Positions 36,523 to 44,487 of a stretch of 64,000 bases of DNA are shown one piece after another. The DNA comes from JAVHYG01 sp040390025 (lineage in GTDB: Bacteria; Pseudomonadota; Gammaproteobacteria; Diplorickettsiales; Diplorickettsiaceae). Positions within the stretch are counted from its first letter, which is position 1, and each line of letters opens with the position of its first letter. The translations under genes were made by a program, and so were the position numbers. Where the stretch lies: positions 1 through 64,000 of the forward strand of contig JAZJZD010000011.1 in assembly GCA_040390025.1 (NCBI GenBank), in the 5' to 3' direction. The notes below the pieces were generated by a model that did not search any database, had not been told where the DNA came from, and saw only the letters and a program-made list of their open reading frames with translations.

Positions 36523-36651
36523 TATATACTCACAGTAATTGGGTTTTTGGCAAGGCGCTGCGAAAACAGAGCAACCGGAGTATATGTAAAATACATGAGG
36601 GTTGCGAGTTAAGGCGGCAACGCAGACAAAAACCCAAGTGCGAAGAGTATA
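36523..36651. repeat. Palindromic intergenic repeat (129 bases)
   Basis: An imperfect inverted repeat. The left arm runs through ATTGGGTTTTTGGCAAGGCG and the right arm through AAGGCGGCAACGCAGACAAA. The next inner arms are GAGCAACCGG and GGGTTGCGAG, with the centre GTATATGTAAAATACAT. It occupies most of the gap between ugpQ and ndk and would fold into a long cruciform or RNA hairpin in the ndk leader. It is unrelated in sequence to the palindrome at 16607, so at least two repeat families are present. Confidence 0.65.
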
Positions 36652-36670
36652 AAACAATAGGGCAAAGACT

Positions 36671-37102
36671 ATGACAAATCAAAGAACACTTTCTATCATC
36701 AAACCTGATGCGGTTAGAAAAAATCATATTGGCGCTATCATCCAGCGTTTTGAAGAGGCAGGGTTGCAGATTATTGCGGCAAAAATGGAGAAACTGACTC
36801 AGACGCAGGCGGGGGAATTTTATGCTATTCATAAAGATAGGCCTTTTTTCAAGGATCTAGTTAATTTTATTTGCTCTGGCCCGGTTATGATTCAGGTTTT
36901 GGAAGGCTCTGATGCGATTCAAAAAAATCGTGAGCTGATGGGTGCTACCGACCCCAAACATGCTGCAGCTGACACTATTCGAGCAGATTTTGCAGAAAGC
37001 ATCGATAAAAATGCAGTCCATGGTTCAGACAGTACTGAGACGGCTAAACAGGAAATAGCTTTTTTCTTTACAGAAGAACAGTGTTTTAGTCGAGATTCCT
37101 AG
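36671..37102 (+). CDS. ndk: Nucleoside diphosphate kinase
   Basis: Transfers the gamma phosphate between nucleoside triphosphates and diphosphates through a phosphohistidine, in NAVHGSDS near residue 118. Other family features are TLSIIKPDAV at the N-terminus and RELMGATDPK. The length of 143 is standard. It lies three bases before rlmN, starting the conserved gammaproteobacterial string ndk-rlmN-pilF-...-hisS-yfgM-bamB-der. Confidence 0.97.
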   Translation: MTNQRTLSIIKPDAVRKNHIGAIIQRFEEAGLQIIAAKMEKLTQTQAGEFYAIHKDRPFFKDLVNFICSGPVMIQVLEGSDAIQKNRELMGATDPKHAAADTIRADFAESIDKNAVHGSDSTETAKQEIAFFFTEEQCFSRDS

Positions 37103-37105
37103 TTT

Positions 37106-38224
37106 ATGGAAGTCTTAGTCAAAAATCTGTTGGATTTTAATCGCGAAGCGATGCAACTGTTTTTTGCTGACATAGGAGAAAAGCCCTATCGAGCTCAACA
37201 GCTTATGCAATGGATTCATCAGCGTGGTGTAAAGGATATTGATGCGATGAGTAATCTCAGTATGGCTTTGCGTGAGCGTTTAAAAACCATCTCCACAATT
37301 GAACTGCCCGAAATTGTTTTTGACCAGCTTTCTGAAGATGGAACTCGCAAGTGGTTATTACGATTAAAAGACGGTAATTGTATTGAAACAGTTTTTATTC
37401 CTGAAGCAAATCGTGGGACATTATGTGTTTCTTCTCAGGTAGGCTGCGCACTGAATTGTAGTTTTTGTTCGACGGCACAGCAAGGGTTTAGTCGAAACTT
37501 AACGGTAGCAGAAATTATTGGTCAAGTATGGATTGCAGTACGTTATTTGGCTGGTAAATCATTATGTCATGATCGTACAGTGAGTAATATTGTCATGATG
37601 GGAATGGGAGAGCCGTTATTAAATTTTGAAAACGTTGTTAAAGCAATGGATGTTATGATGGATGACTTTGCTTATGGATTTTCTAAGCGCCGTGTGACGT
37701 TAAGTACTTCTGGTATTGTGCCAGCATTACAAAAATTATCTGAGGTAAGTGAAGTTGCATTGGCTGTTTCTTTACATGCGCCTAATGATGAATTGAGAAA
37801 CCTTTTAGTCCCAATTAATAAAAAATACCCATTAAAAGAATTATTAAGTGTGTGTCGTAATTATTTTAAAGATGACAGTCGTCGTCGTATTACGATGGAA
37901 TATGTTATGTTAGACGGTATTAACGATCAGCTTGAACATGCACATCAATTAATTAAGATTTTGCAAGGGATTCCTGTTAAAGTTAATTTGATTCCATTTA
38001 ACCCTTTTCCAAATACTATTTATCGCCGTTCCTCTCAGGCAACCATCGATAAATTTAGAGATTATTTACTTAAAGCAGGTATTAATACGATTACACGAAA
38101 AACACGTGGTGAGGATATTGATGCCGCTTGTGGTCAATTAATAGGCCGTGTGCAGGATAGAAGCCACCGAAGTCGACAACATAGAATAATTCCTGCAATC
38201 GTGGAATTACCAGCAGCTTGTTGA
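37106..38224 (+). CDS. rlmN: Dual-specificity rRNA/tRNA adenine-C2 methyltransferase RlmN
   Basis: Radical-SAM enzyme methylating A2503 of 23S rRNA and A37 of some tRNAs. The 4Fe-4S motif C-x3-C-x2-C is CALNCSFC near residue 115, and the C-terminal mechanistic cysteine occurs in DIDAACGQL near residue 340. Other motifs are GMGEPLLN and RRVTLSTSG. The length of 372 is normal. Confidence 0.97.
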   Translation: MEVLVKNLLDFNREAMQLFFADIGEKPYRAQQLMQWIHQRGVKDIDAMSNLSMALRERLKTISTIELPEIVFDQLSEDGTRKWLLRLKDGNCIETVFIPEANRGTLCVSSQVGCALNCSFCSTAQQGFSRNLTVAEIIGQVWIAVRYLAGKSLCHDRTVSNIVMMGMGEPLLNFENVVKAMDVMMDDFAYGFSKRRVTLSTSGIVPALQKLSEVSEVALAVSLHAPNDELRNLLVPINKKYPLKELLSVCRNYFKDDSRRRITMEYVMLDGINDQLEHAHQLIKILQGIPVKVNLIPFNPFPNTIYRRSSQATIDKFRDYLLKAGINTITRKTRGEDIDAACGQLIGRVQDRSHRSRQHRIIPAIVELPAAC

Positions 38225-38266
38225 GCCTTTTTTCTCATCTGGCAATTTATGGGAGATAACATTTCA

Positions 38267-39055
38267 ATGCTAAAGAAAGTCATTATAATGACCCTCATTT
38301 TAAATCTCACTGCGTGTAGTATTTTTTCTAGGCCGAAAATTCCTACTTCTGGTTCCCAAGCAGCGGATACGAATGTACAACTTGGTTTGGCTTATTTACA
38401 AACGGGTGATGTACAGCGTGCTAAGCAAAAATTATTGTTAGCTGAGCAGCAAGCGCCGGCATCGACAGAAAGCCAAGGCGCAATGGGTTATTTTTTAGAG
38501 TCTACCGGTAATCTTTCTCAAGCAGAAGCTTATTATCGTAGGGCTGTCACCCTTAACCCAAAATCAGGCGCTGCACAAAATAATTTTGGTACTTTTTTAT
38601 GTCGTAGAGGTCGCTATAGCGAGGCGGATCAGCATTTTTTACTTGCTTTACAAGACCCTAATTACCTTAATACAGCAAAAGTCTACGAAAATGCAGGTTT
38701 ATGTGCACTACAGGGCCGTGATGCCAATAAAGCTATGGGTTATTTTACGCAAGCGATTATGCAAGATCCTAAAAGGGCTACAGCTTGGTTAGAATTAGGT
38801 CGAATAAGCTACCAACAAAAAAATTATCTGCAAGCACAACAGTATTTAGATCGTTATATGCAGTTAACAAAGGAGCCTACAGCTAATGCTTTATGGTTGG
38901 CTGCTGTTTTAGCACGTGCTTTAGGGGATGAGAACGCCGCAGGACGTTATACTCTCATGCTACAAACAAGATTTCCTAGTTCTGAGGCTTATAAAACCTT
39001 AATGAGAACACCTAAACTTAAGAATAAACAGCAAAAGAAACAACTTTATTATTGA
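38267..39055 (+). CDS. pilF: Type IV pilus biogenesis lipoprotein PilF/PilW
   Basis: A TPR pilotin that helps assemble the outer-membrane secretin. The start at 38267 gives a lysine-led signal sequence and lipobox LNLTAC; an ATG at 38249 would put six polar residues first. About six TPR units follow, with repeated A-x2-YY-x2-A-(V/I)-x2-(N/D)P patterns, for example AEAYYRRAVTLNP and AMGYFTQAIMQDP. The position between rlmN and hisS is conserved. No other pilus genes are in the window. Confidence 0.92.
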   Translation: MLKKVIIMTLILNLTACSIFSRPKIPTSGSQAADTNVQLGLAYLQTGDVQRAKQKLLLAEQQAPASTESQGAMGYFLESTGNLSQAEAYYRRAVTLNPKSGAAQNNFGTFLCRRGRYSEADQHFLLALQDPNYLNTAKVYENAGLCALQGRDANKAMGYFTQAIMQDPKRATAWLELGRISYQQKNYLQAQQYLDRYMQLTKEPTANALWLAAVLARALGDENAAGRYTLMLQTRFPSSEAYKTLMRTPKLKNKQQKKQLYY

Positions 39056-39057
39056 TT

Positions 39058-40335
39058 ATGGTTGATAAAATCCAGGCAATTCGTGGTATGAATGATATCC
39101 TGCCTGAGCAAATTTTTGCTTGGCAGAAGTTAGAAGCTCTATTACGCAGACTTGCCAGACAATATGGTTATCAAGAGATTCGGTTACCAATTCTCGAAAA
39201 AACGGAATTATTTAAACGCAGTATCGGGGATGTAACTGATATCGTCGAAAAAGAAATGTATACTTTCTTGGATCGTAATGCAGAGAGTTTAGCTTTGCGG
39301 CCCGAAGGAACAGCAGGTTGTGTTCGTGCGGGTATAGAGCATGGATTGTTTTATAATCAAATACAACGATGGTGGTATCTCGGTTCTATGTTTCGGCATG
39401 AAAGGCCACAAAAGGGGCGTTACCGCCAATTCCATCAATTTGGTGTTGAGGTATTTGGGTTATCGCAACCCGATGTCGATGCTGAACTTATCCTAATGAC
39501 TGCACATTTATGGTCTGAGTTAGGGTTACAAGACCGTTTAAGCTTACAAATTAATTCTTTAGGTTCTGCCGAAGTGCGGAAAAACTATAAAGAAAAGTTG
39601 ATAGACTATTTCAAACAATATTACGATCAGCTGGATGAAGATTCTCAACGTCGCTTACAAACTAACCCTTTACGGATTCTGGATAGTAAAAACCCAGAGA
39701 TGCAAGACTTAATCAAGCAAGCGCCACAGTTGTTAGACTTTCTCGACGAAGAGTCTGATCAGCATTTTACTACGTTACAAACTTTCTTAAAGAATGCCAA
39801 TATTTGTTTTACAGTTAATCCTCGTTTAGTTCGAGGTTTAGATTACTATAATAAAACGGTATTTGAATGGGTCATGACGGAAGCACAGGGTGCGCAAAAT
39901 ACCATATGTGCCGGAGGACGTTATGACGGTTTAGTTGAACAACTTGGCGGCAAGCCGACTCTTGCTGTAGGATTTGCCCTTGGTTTAGAACGGCTTATTA
40001 ATTTATTAGCCACATTAAATCCCATGGAAGCACAAACTCCGGGCATTTATTTTATTTGTGTAGGTGAGTTGGCAAGGCAGCAAGGTTTAATTGTGGCAGA
40101 GTATTTACGTAAGCAACTAACTGATACTAGTCTGATATTAGATTGTAGTGGAGCTGGGATTAAATCACAGTTTAAAAGGGCGGATAATAGTCAGGCGCGT
40201 TTTGCTTTGATTTTAGGCGATGATGAAGTAAAGTCCGGTACAATTGCTATCAAGTATTTAAGGGAAGAAAAACCGCAGAAAATTCTGCTGCAATCTGAAT
40301 TGGTCGAGAAAATAACAGAGGTGATCCGTGAATGA
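39058..40335 (+). CDS. hisS: Histidyl-tRNA synthetase
   Basis: Class II synthetase. The N-terminus IQAIRGMNDILPE is characteristic; motif 2 is in FRHERPQKGRYRQFHQFG; the histidine-specific RGLDYYNKTVFEW and the motif 3 arginine in FALGLERL follow, then the C-terminal anticodon domain from about residue 330. The ATG at 39058 was preferred over a TTG two codons earlier that overlaps pilF. The length is 425. The 3' end overlaps yfgM by eight bases. Confidence 0.96.
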   Translation: MVDKIQAIRGMNDILPEQIFAWQKLEALLRRLARQYGYQEIRLPILEKTELFKRSIGDVTDIVEKEMYTFLDRNAESLALRPEGTAGCVRAGIEHGLFYNQIQRWWYLGSMFRHERPQKGRYRQFHQFGVEVFGLSQPDVDAELILMTAHLWSELGLQDRLSLQINSLGSAEVRKNYKEKLIDYFKQYYDQLDEDSQRRLQTNPLRILDSKNPEMQDLIKQAPQLLDFLDEESDQHFTTLQTFLKNANICFTVNPRLVRGLDYYNKTVFEWVMTEAQGAQNTICAGGRYDGLVEQLGGKPTLAVGFALGLERLINLLATLNPMEAQTPGIYFICVGELARQQGLIVAEYLRKQLTDTSLILDCSGAGIKSQFKRADNSQARFALILGDDEVKSGTIAIKYLREEKPQKILLQSELVEKITEVIRE

Positions 40336-40960
40336 GTTGGCTGAAATTGATCAAGCAGAGCGCGTAAAAAAATGGTGTCGTGAATATGGGGTTGGTATTA
40401 TAGCGGGTGTTATTTTTGCGATTATAGTGAGTATGGGTTGGCGTTATTGGCAGCAAAGACAAGAAAATAATTTGATATTAGCTTCCATGGAGTATCAAAA
40501 TTTATTAGATGCTTCAAATCAAGAAAATCATACTGCTTTTGATACGATGGCCAATACTATTATACAAAACTATTCAAAAACGCCCTATGCGCTATTAGCG
40601 GCTTTACAGTTAGCCAAGCAAGCAGTTAATCAAAATAAATTAGTAGCAGCAGAAAAACAGTTAGTTTGGATTATCCAGCATGGAAAAAGTGGAACACTCC
40701 GTGCAGTAGCGCGTACACGTTTAGCACGTGTTTTACTTGCAGAGAACCAACCCGAACGTGCTTTAAAAGTTCTAGATGAGAATGATAATACGGCCTATCA
40801 TCCCCTTACGCTTGAGGAAAAAGGCGATATTTATTTATATTTAGGACATCCCTCCGAGGCCTTACAAAATTATTTAGCCGCTGAGAAATTTTTTTCTAAA
40901 AGCGCGATTGAGCAGCCACTGCTGTCAATGAAAATAAATAATCTGACTGGATCCGTTTGA
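40328..40960 (+). CDS. yfgM: YfgM/ancillary SecYEG translocon subunit family protein
   Basis: A short cytoplasmic N-terminus (ERVKKWCREYG) is followed by one transmembrane helix at about residues 22-41 and a periplasmic TPR-like domain with the conserved ARTRLARVLL. E. coli YfgM associates with PpiD and SecYEG. The start is a GTG, the only codon giving the family N-terminus, within the hisS 3' end. bamB follows after 16 bases. Confidence 0.9.
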   Translation: MNELAEIDQAERVKKWCREYGVGIIAGVIFAIIVSMGWRYWQQRQENNLILASMEYQNLLDASNQENHTAFDTMANTIIQNYSKTPYALLAALQLAKQAVNQNKLVAAEKQLVWIIQHGKSGTLRAVARTRLARVLLAENQPERALKVLDENDNTAYHPLTLEEKGDIYLYLGHPSEALQNYLAAEKFFSKSAIEQPLLSMKINNLTGSV

Positions 40961-40976
40961 AGCAAAGAGATACTCC

Positions 40977-42131
40977 ATGCAACGTAACAATTTATTTATT
41001 TGTTTTTTATGTTTTTTATTAACTGCCTGTGCTGGTTTAGGGGATGACAATGCGCCTCCTTCAGCGGCGCTAACTTCCTATCCTTTTCAGTTTCAACCTG
41101 CAGAGCTGTGGTCTATTTCTACGGGTAGCGGCATGGATAAGGATTTTTTACGATTAGGCCCAGTGATACAGGATGATCAAGTTTTTGTAACGAATAAATC
41201 TGGCTATGTGACGTCGGTAACGCTTAGAAATGGCCATAAGTTATGGCAGATTAATCTCAAACATCGAGTAAGTAGTGCACCTGCGGTTGGGCAGGACATT
41301 GTCATTCTAGCCAGTATGCAACCACAGTTGATTGCATTAAAAGCTGAAAGTGGTGATTTAGTATGGCGTGCAAAATTACCTAATCAGGTTTTGGCGCCAC
41401 CCGTCATCAGCCAAGATCGCGTCGTGGTAAAAACAGTTGCTGGCCAGGTTTTAGCTTTTGATTTAAAAACGGGACAGGTTCTGTGGACTTACGATCATGG
41501 CGCTCCCACTTTAATTCTTCGTCCTAGTAGTGCACCAAAAATTATAGGTAACAAGGTATTAATTGGCTTTTCTGACGGAACGCTTAGTGCATTAAGTTTA
41601 ATGGACGGTAGACTTTTATGGGAGCGTACCATTGCTTTTCCTAAAGGCATAACAGAAGCGGATCAACTTGTTGATATTGCAGCCGATCCCGAATTAAGTA
41701 ATCAAGTTATCTATGTGGCAACTTATCAAGGTGAATTGGCGGCTATTTCTCTACAAACAGGCCAAACGCGATGGCAACGACCTTTCTCAAGTTATTCAGG
41801 ACTTGCTTTAGGAAAGAATTTATATGTAACTGATAGCGAAGGCGGGTTATGGGCTTTTAATCGCTCTAGAGGTCAAGTGCTTTGGCATACTCGTTTATTA
41901 GAGAACCGAGGTTTAACAGCGCCTGTTATTATGGGTGATAGTTTAGTGTTAGGTGATCGGGAAGGATACTTACATTGGTTTGCGCAAGCAGATGGCCGTC
42001 CTTTAGCACGTATTTTAGTGCATGACGGTGCAAGTATTTCGGCTGCGCCGAGTGTAGCCTATCCTCTTGTTTGTGTACTGACGCAGCAAGGCGGCTTATC
42101 TGTATGGACTCAAACCGTATTGCATGTATGA
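40977..42131 (+). CDS. bamB: Outer membrane assembly lipoprotein BamB
   Basis: An eight-bladed beta-propeller lipoprotein of the Bam complex. The lipobox is LLTAC with lipidated Cys18, followed by PQQ-like blades with repeated L-x-W or V-L-W endings (GHKLWQINL, GDLVWRAKL, GQVLWTYDH, GRLLWERTI, GQTRWQRPF, GQVLWHTRL). The length of 384 is normal. The stop overlaps the der start in ATGA. Confidence 0.95.
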   Translation: MQRNNLFICFLCFLLTACAGLGDDNAPPSAALTSYPFQFQPAELWSISTGSGMDKDFLRLGPVIQDDQVFVTNKSGYVTSVTLRNGHKLWQINLKHRVSSAPAVGQDIVILASMQPQLIALKAESGDLVWRAKLPNQVLAPPVISQDRVVVKTVAGQVLAFDLKTGQVLWTYDHGAPTLILRPSSAPKIIGNKVLIGFSDGTLSALSLMDGRLLWERTIAFPKGITEADQLVDIAADPELSNQVIYVATYQGELAAISLQTGQTRWQRPFSSYSGLALGKNLYVTDSEGGLWAFNRSRGQVLWHTRLLENRGLTAPVIMGDSLVLGDREGYLHWFAQADGRPLARILVHDGASISAAPSVAYPLVCVLTQQGGLSVWTQTVLHV

Positions 42132-43468
42132 TTACGCCTCTTCCTAGTATTGTTATTGTTGGCCGGCCTAATGTAGGCAAATCGAGCTTATTTAATTGCT
42201 TGACTAAAACACGCCAAGCTTTAGTGGCAGATTTTCCGGGATTAACGCGCGATCGTTTATATGGTCTAGGTGCAGTTGGATCGCGTCCTTATATTGTTAT
42301 TGATACAGGGGGATTAAATACTGGAAAAAAAGAAGGTATTGATGCCTTAATGGAACAACAAACACAACGTGCCATTAGTGATGCGGATTATGTTTTATTT
42401 TTAGTGGATGGACGTACGGGTTTAACTTCGCTCGATGAATTATTGGCGCAAAAATTAAGGGAACTAAATAAACATATTAATTTGGTTATTAATAAAGGTG
42501 AAGGCTTAGATCCTGGATTATTACAGAGTGAATTTTCTTTATTAGGCTTTGCTACGCCTTTTGTTATTTCTGCAGCGCATGGACAGGGTGTTGAAGCCTT
42601 AATGGAAAAAGTATTAACACATTTTCCCCTTCCTATAGAGCCCACTGTCCAGGTCCAAGATGAGGAAGAAAAACAGACGGTAACTCCACGAATTAAAGTA
42701 GCGATTATTGGTAAACCGAATGTGGGCAAGTCAACACTTCTCAACCGTATTTTAGGTGAAGAGCGCGTCGTTGTCTTTGATCAGCCGGGAACTACGCGCG
42801 ATAGTACAGCGCATGATTTTAGTTATCGAAATAAAGACTATATCTTGATTGATACCGCAGGTATTCGGCGTAAGTCTAAAACTGGTGAAGGAGTTGAAAA
42901 GTTTTCTGTCATAAAAAGTTTACAAGCGATTGAAACGTGCCATGTGGTTTTAATGTTAATCGATGCAAAAGAAGGTATCAGTGAGCAAGATTTACATTTA
43001 TTAGGATTTATCCTTGAAACAGGTAAAGCGCTGATTATTGCAGTTAATAAATGGGACGGGTTGTCTTCAGAGCAACGTACTCAGGTTAAAAAAGAATTGG
43101 ACCGACGTCTACAATTTGTTAGTTTTGCAAAGCTTATTTTTATTTCTGCTTTGCATGGGACAGGCGTTGGTAATTTATTTACTTTAATTCAACAGGCCTA
43201 TCGATCCGCGACTCATCCTTTATCGACGTCACGCTTAACCCGATTATTAGAGGAAGCAGTAACTACACATCAACCTCCTTTGAGTCGAGGTCGCGCGGTT
43301 AAATTACGTTATGCACATCCGGGAGGTTATAATCCTCCGATTATTCTTATTCATGGACAGCACATGCGTTCTTTACCTGAATCGTATCGACGCTATCTCG
43401 AAAATTTTTTTCGTGCGCGCTTACGTATTGTAGGGAGTCCGATAAAGATCGAATTCAGAGACAAATAG
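42128..43468 (+). CDS. der: Ribosome-assembly GTPase Der (EngA)
   Basis: Two tandem GTPase domains and a C-terminal KH-like domain involved in 50S assembly. First G domain: P-loop GRPNVGKSSL at residue 10, switch DFPGLTRDR, DTGG, and an unusual G4 NKGE where NKxD is expected. Second: GKPNVGKSTLL near 198, DQPGTTRDS, DTAG and a standard NKWD. The KH-like end has KLRYAHPGGYNPP. The start at 42128 forms ATGA with bamB; the longer frame from 42071 lies inside bamB. Confidence 0.95.
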   Translation: MITPLPSIVIVGRPNVGKSSLFNCLTKTRQALVADFPGLTRDRLYGLGAVGSRPYIVIDTGGLNTGKKEGIDALMEQQTQRAISDADYVLFLVDGRTGLTSLDELLAQKLRELNKHINLVINKGEGLDPGLLQSEFSLLGFATPFVISAAHGQGVEALMEKVLTHFPLPIEPTVQVQDEEEKQTVTPRIKVAIIGKPNVGKSTLLNRILGEERVVVFDQPGTTRDSTAHDFSYRNKDYILIDTAGIRRKSKTGEGVEKFSVIKSLQAIETCHVVLMLIDAKEGISEQDLHLLGFILETGKALIIAVNKWDGLSSEQRTQVKKELDRRLQFVSFAKLIFISALHGTGVGNLFTLIQQAYRSATHPLSTSRLTRLLEEAVTTHQPPLSRGRAVKLRYAHPGGYNPPIILIHGQHMRSLPESYRRYLENFFRARLRIVGSPIKIEFRDK

Positions 43469-43515
43469 TTCCATGGTTATCATCCTTTGTTTTTTTGGAA
43501 AGAATGATGGCTTTG

Positions 43516-44316
43516 TTATTGGAAAATAGCTAATATTTCTGCTGCTTTTCCCCGTTTAGCTCCTTTACTGCTGATGTTTCTCTGTACAGACAATGGAATA
43601 AGCTTAGCGGCTTGATAAATATCACGCGTAAATTCTGTATCATGGTTAGAGATTACTACAGTAATTCCTTTTGTGGCCAAAGTTTTTGCCGTATTTGCGA
43701 GATTAATTTGCTGTGTTTGATTAAAACCATCTGCTGTATAGTGTGTAAAGTTAGCCGTTTTCGATAATCCTACATAAGGTGGATCACAGTAAACAACATC
43801 TCCATATTTAGCTAATGTTAAAGTACTACTAAAATCTGCATGAATAATTTGTGCTTTTTTTGATTGTTCATGAAAAAAGATCATTTCTTTTTCAGGAAAA
43901 TAAGGAAACTTATAATGGCTAAACGGCGTATTAAATTGACCTTTTTGATTAAAACGTGCTAACCCATTAAAACAGTGTTTATTTAAATAGAGAAGTAAGG
44001 CAGCTCGGATACGGTTCTCTTTACTCTCATTAAATAAACGCCGTAAACGATAAAATTCCTCTGGACTATTAAAAAAAGGATCAAAGAATACTCGACAATA
44101 ATTGATAAAGCATTGCCCCTCTTGTTGGAGGTATTGATAAAGTTGAATAAGGTCGCGGTTGCTATCCGCTAATAAATAAGAAGGGTAGGGTGTGTTAAGA
44201 AATACGGTTGCAGAACCTATAAACGGCTCAATTAAACGTGTTGCCGATGGTAAACAAGCCTTTATTTGCTCAATAATTCGATGTTTGTTTCCAGCCCACT
44301 TTAGGAAGGATTTCAT
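43516..44316 (-). CDS. dam: DNA adenine methylase, Dam family
   Basis: Class D12 N6-adenine methyltransferase. SAM motif FLKWAGNK opens the protein, IEPFIGSATVFLN follows, and catalytic motif IV is CDPPY near residue 176. The 266-residue length and motif order fit Dam acting on GATC, although target specificity cannot be proven here. It is a solitary gene with no restriction partner next to it. Confidence 0.92.
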   Translation of the reverse strand: MKSFLKWAGNKHRIIEQIKACLPSATRLIEPFIGSATVFLNTPYPSYLLADSNRDLIQLYQYLQQEGQCFINYCRVFFDPFFNSPEEFYRLRRLFNESKENRIRAALLLYLNKHCFNGLARFNQKGQFNTPFSHYKFPYFPEKEMIFFHEQSKKAQIIHADFSSTLTLAKYGDVVYCDPPYVGLSKTANFTHYTADGFNQTQQINLANTAKTLATKGITVVISNHDTEFTRDIYQAAKLIPLSVQRNISSKGAKRGKAAEILAIFQ

Positions 44317-44487
44317 AGGTAATTAATTCTTTTCTAAATTTAATTAGCAAGGTAGGTTTTCTATTGTAATTATTTTCAATTATTTTTTTTAAAAATTAAT
44401 ATATACTTATAAATGGCTTATTGATTGGCAGGTTAAGAATGCTCTATTAGTAATTAGATTTTATTTTCTATTATAAAGGTTAGCTTT

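Noticed and set aside
42071..42127. Longer der start
   Set aside because: The added residues are bamB codons in another frame; ATG 42128 directly precedes the P-loop strand as in all Der proteins.
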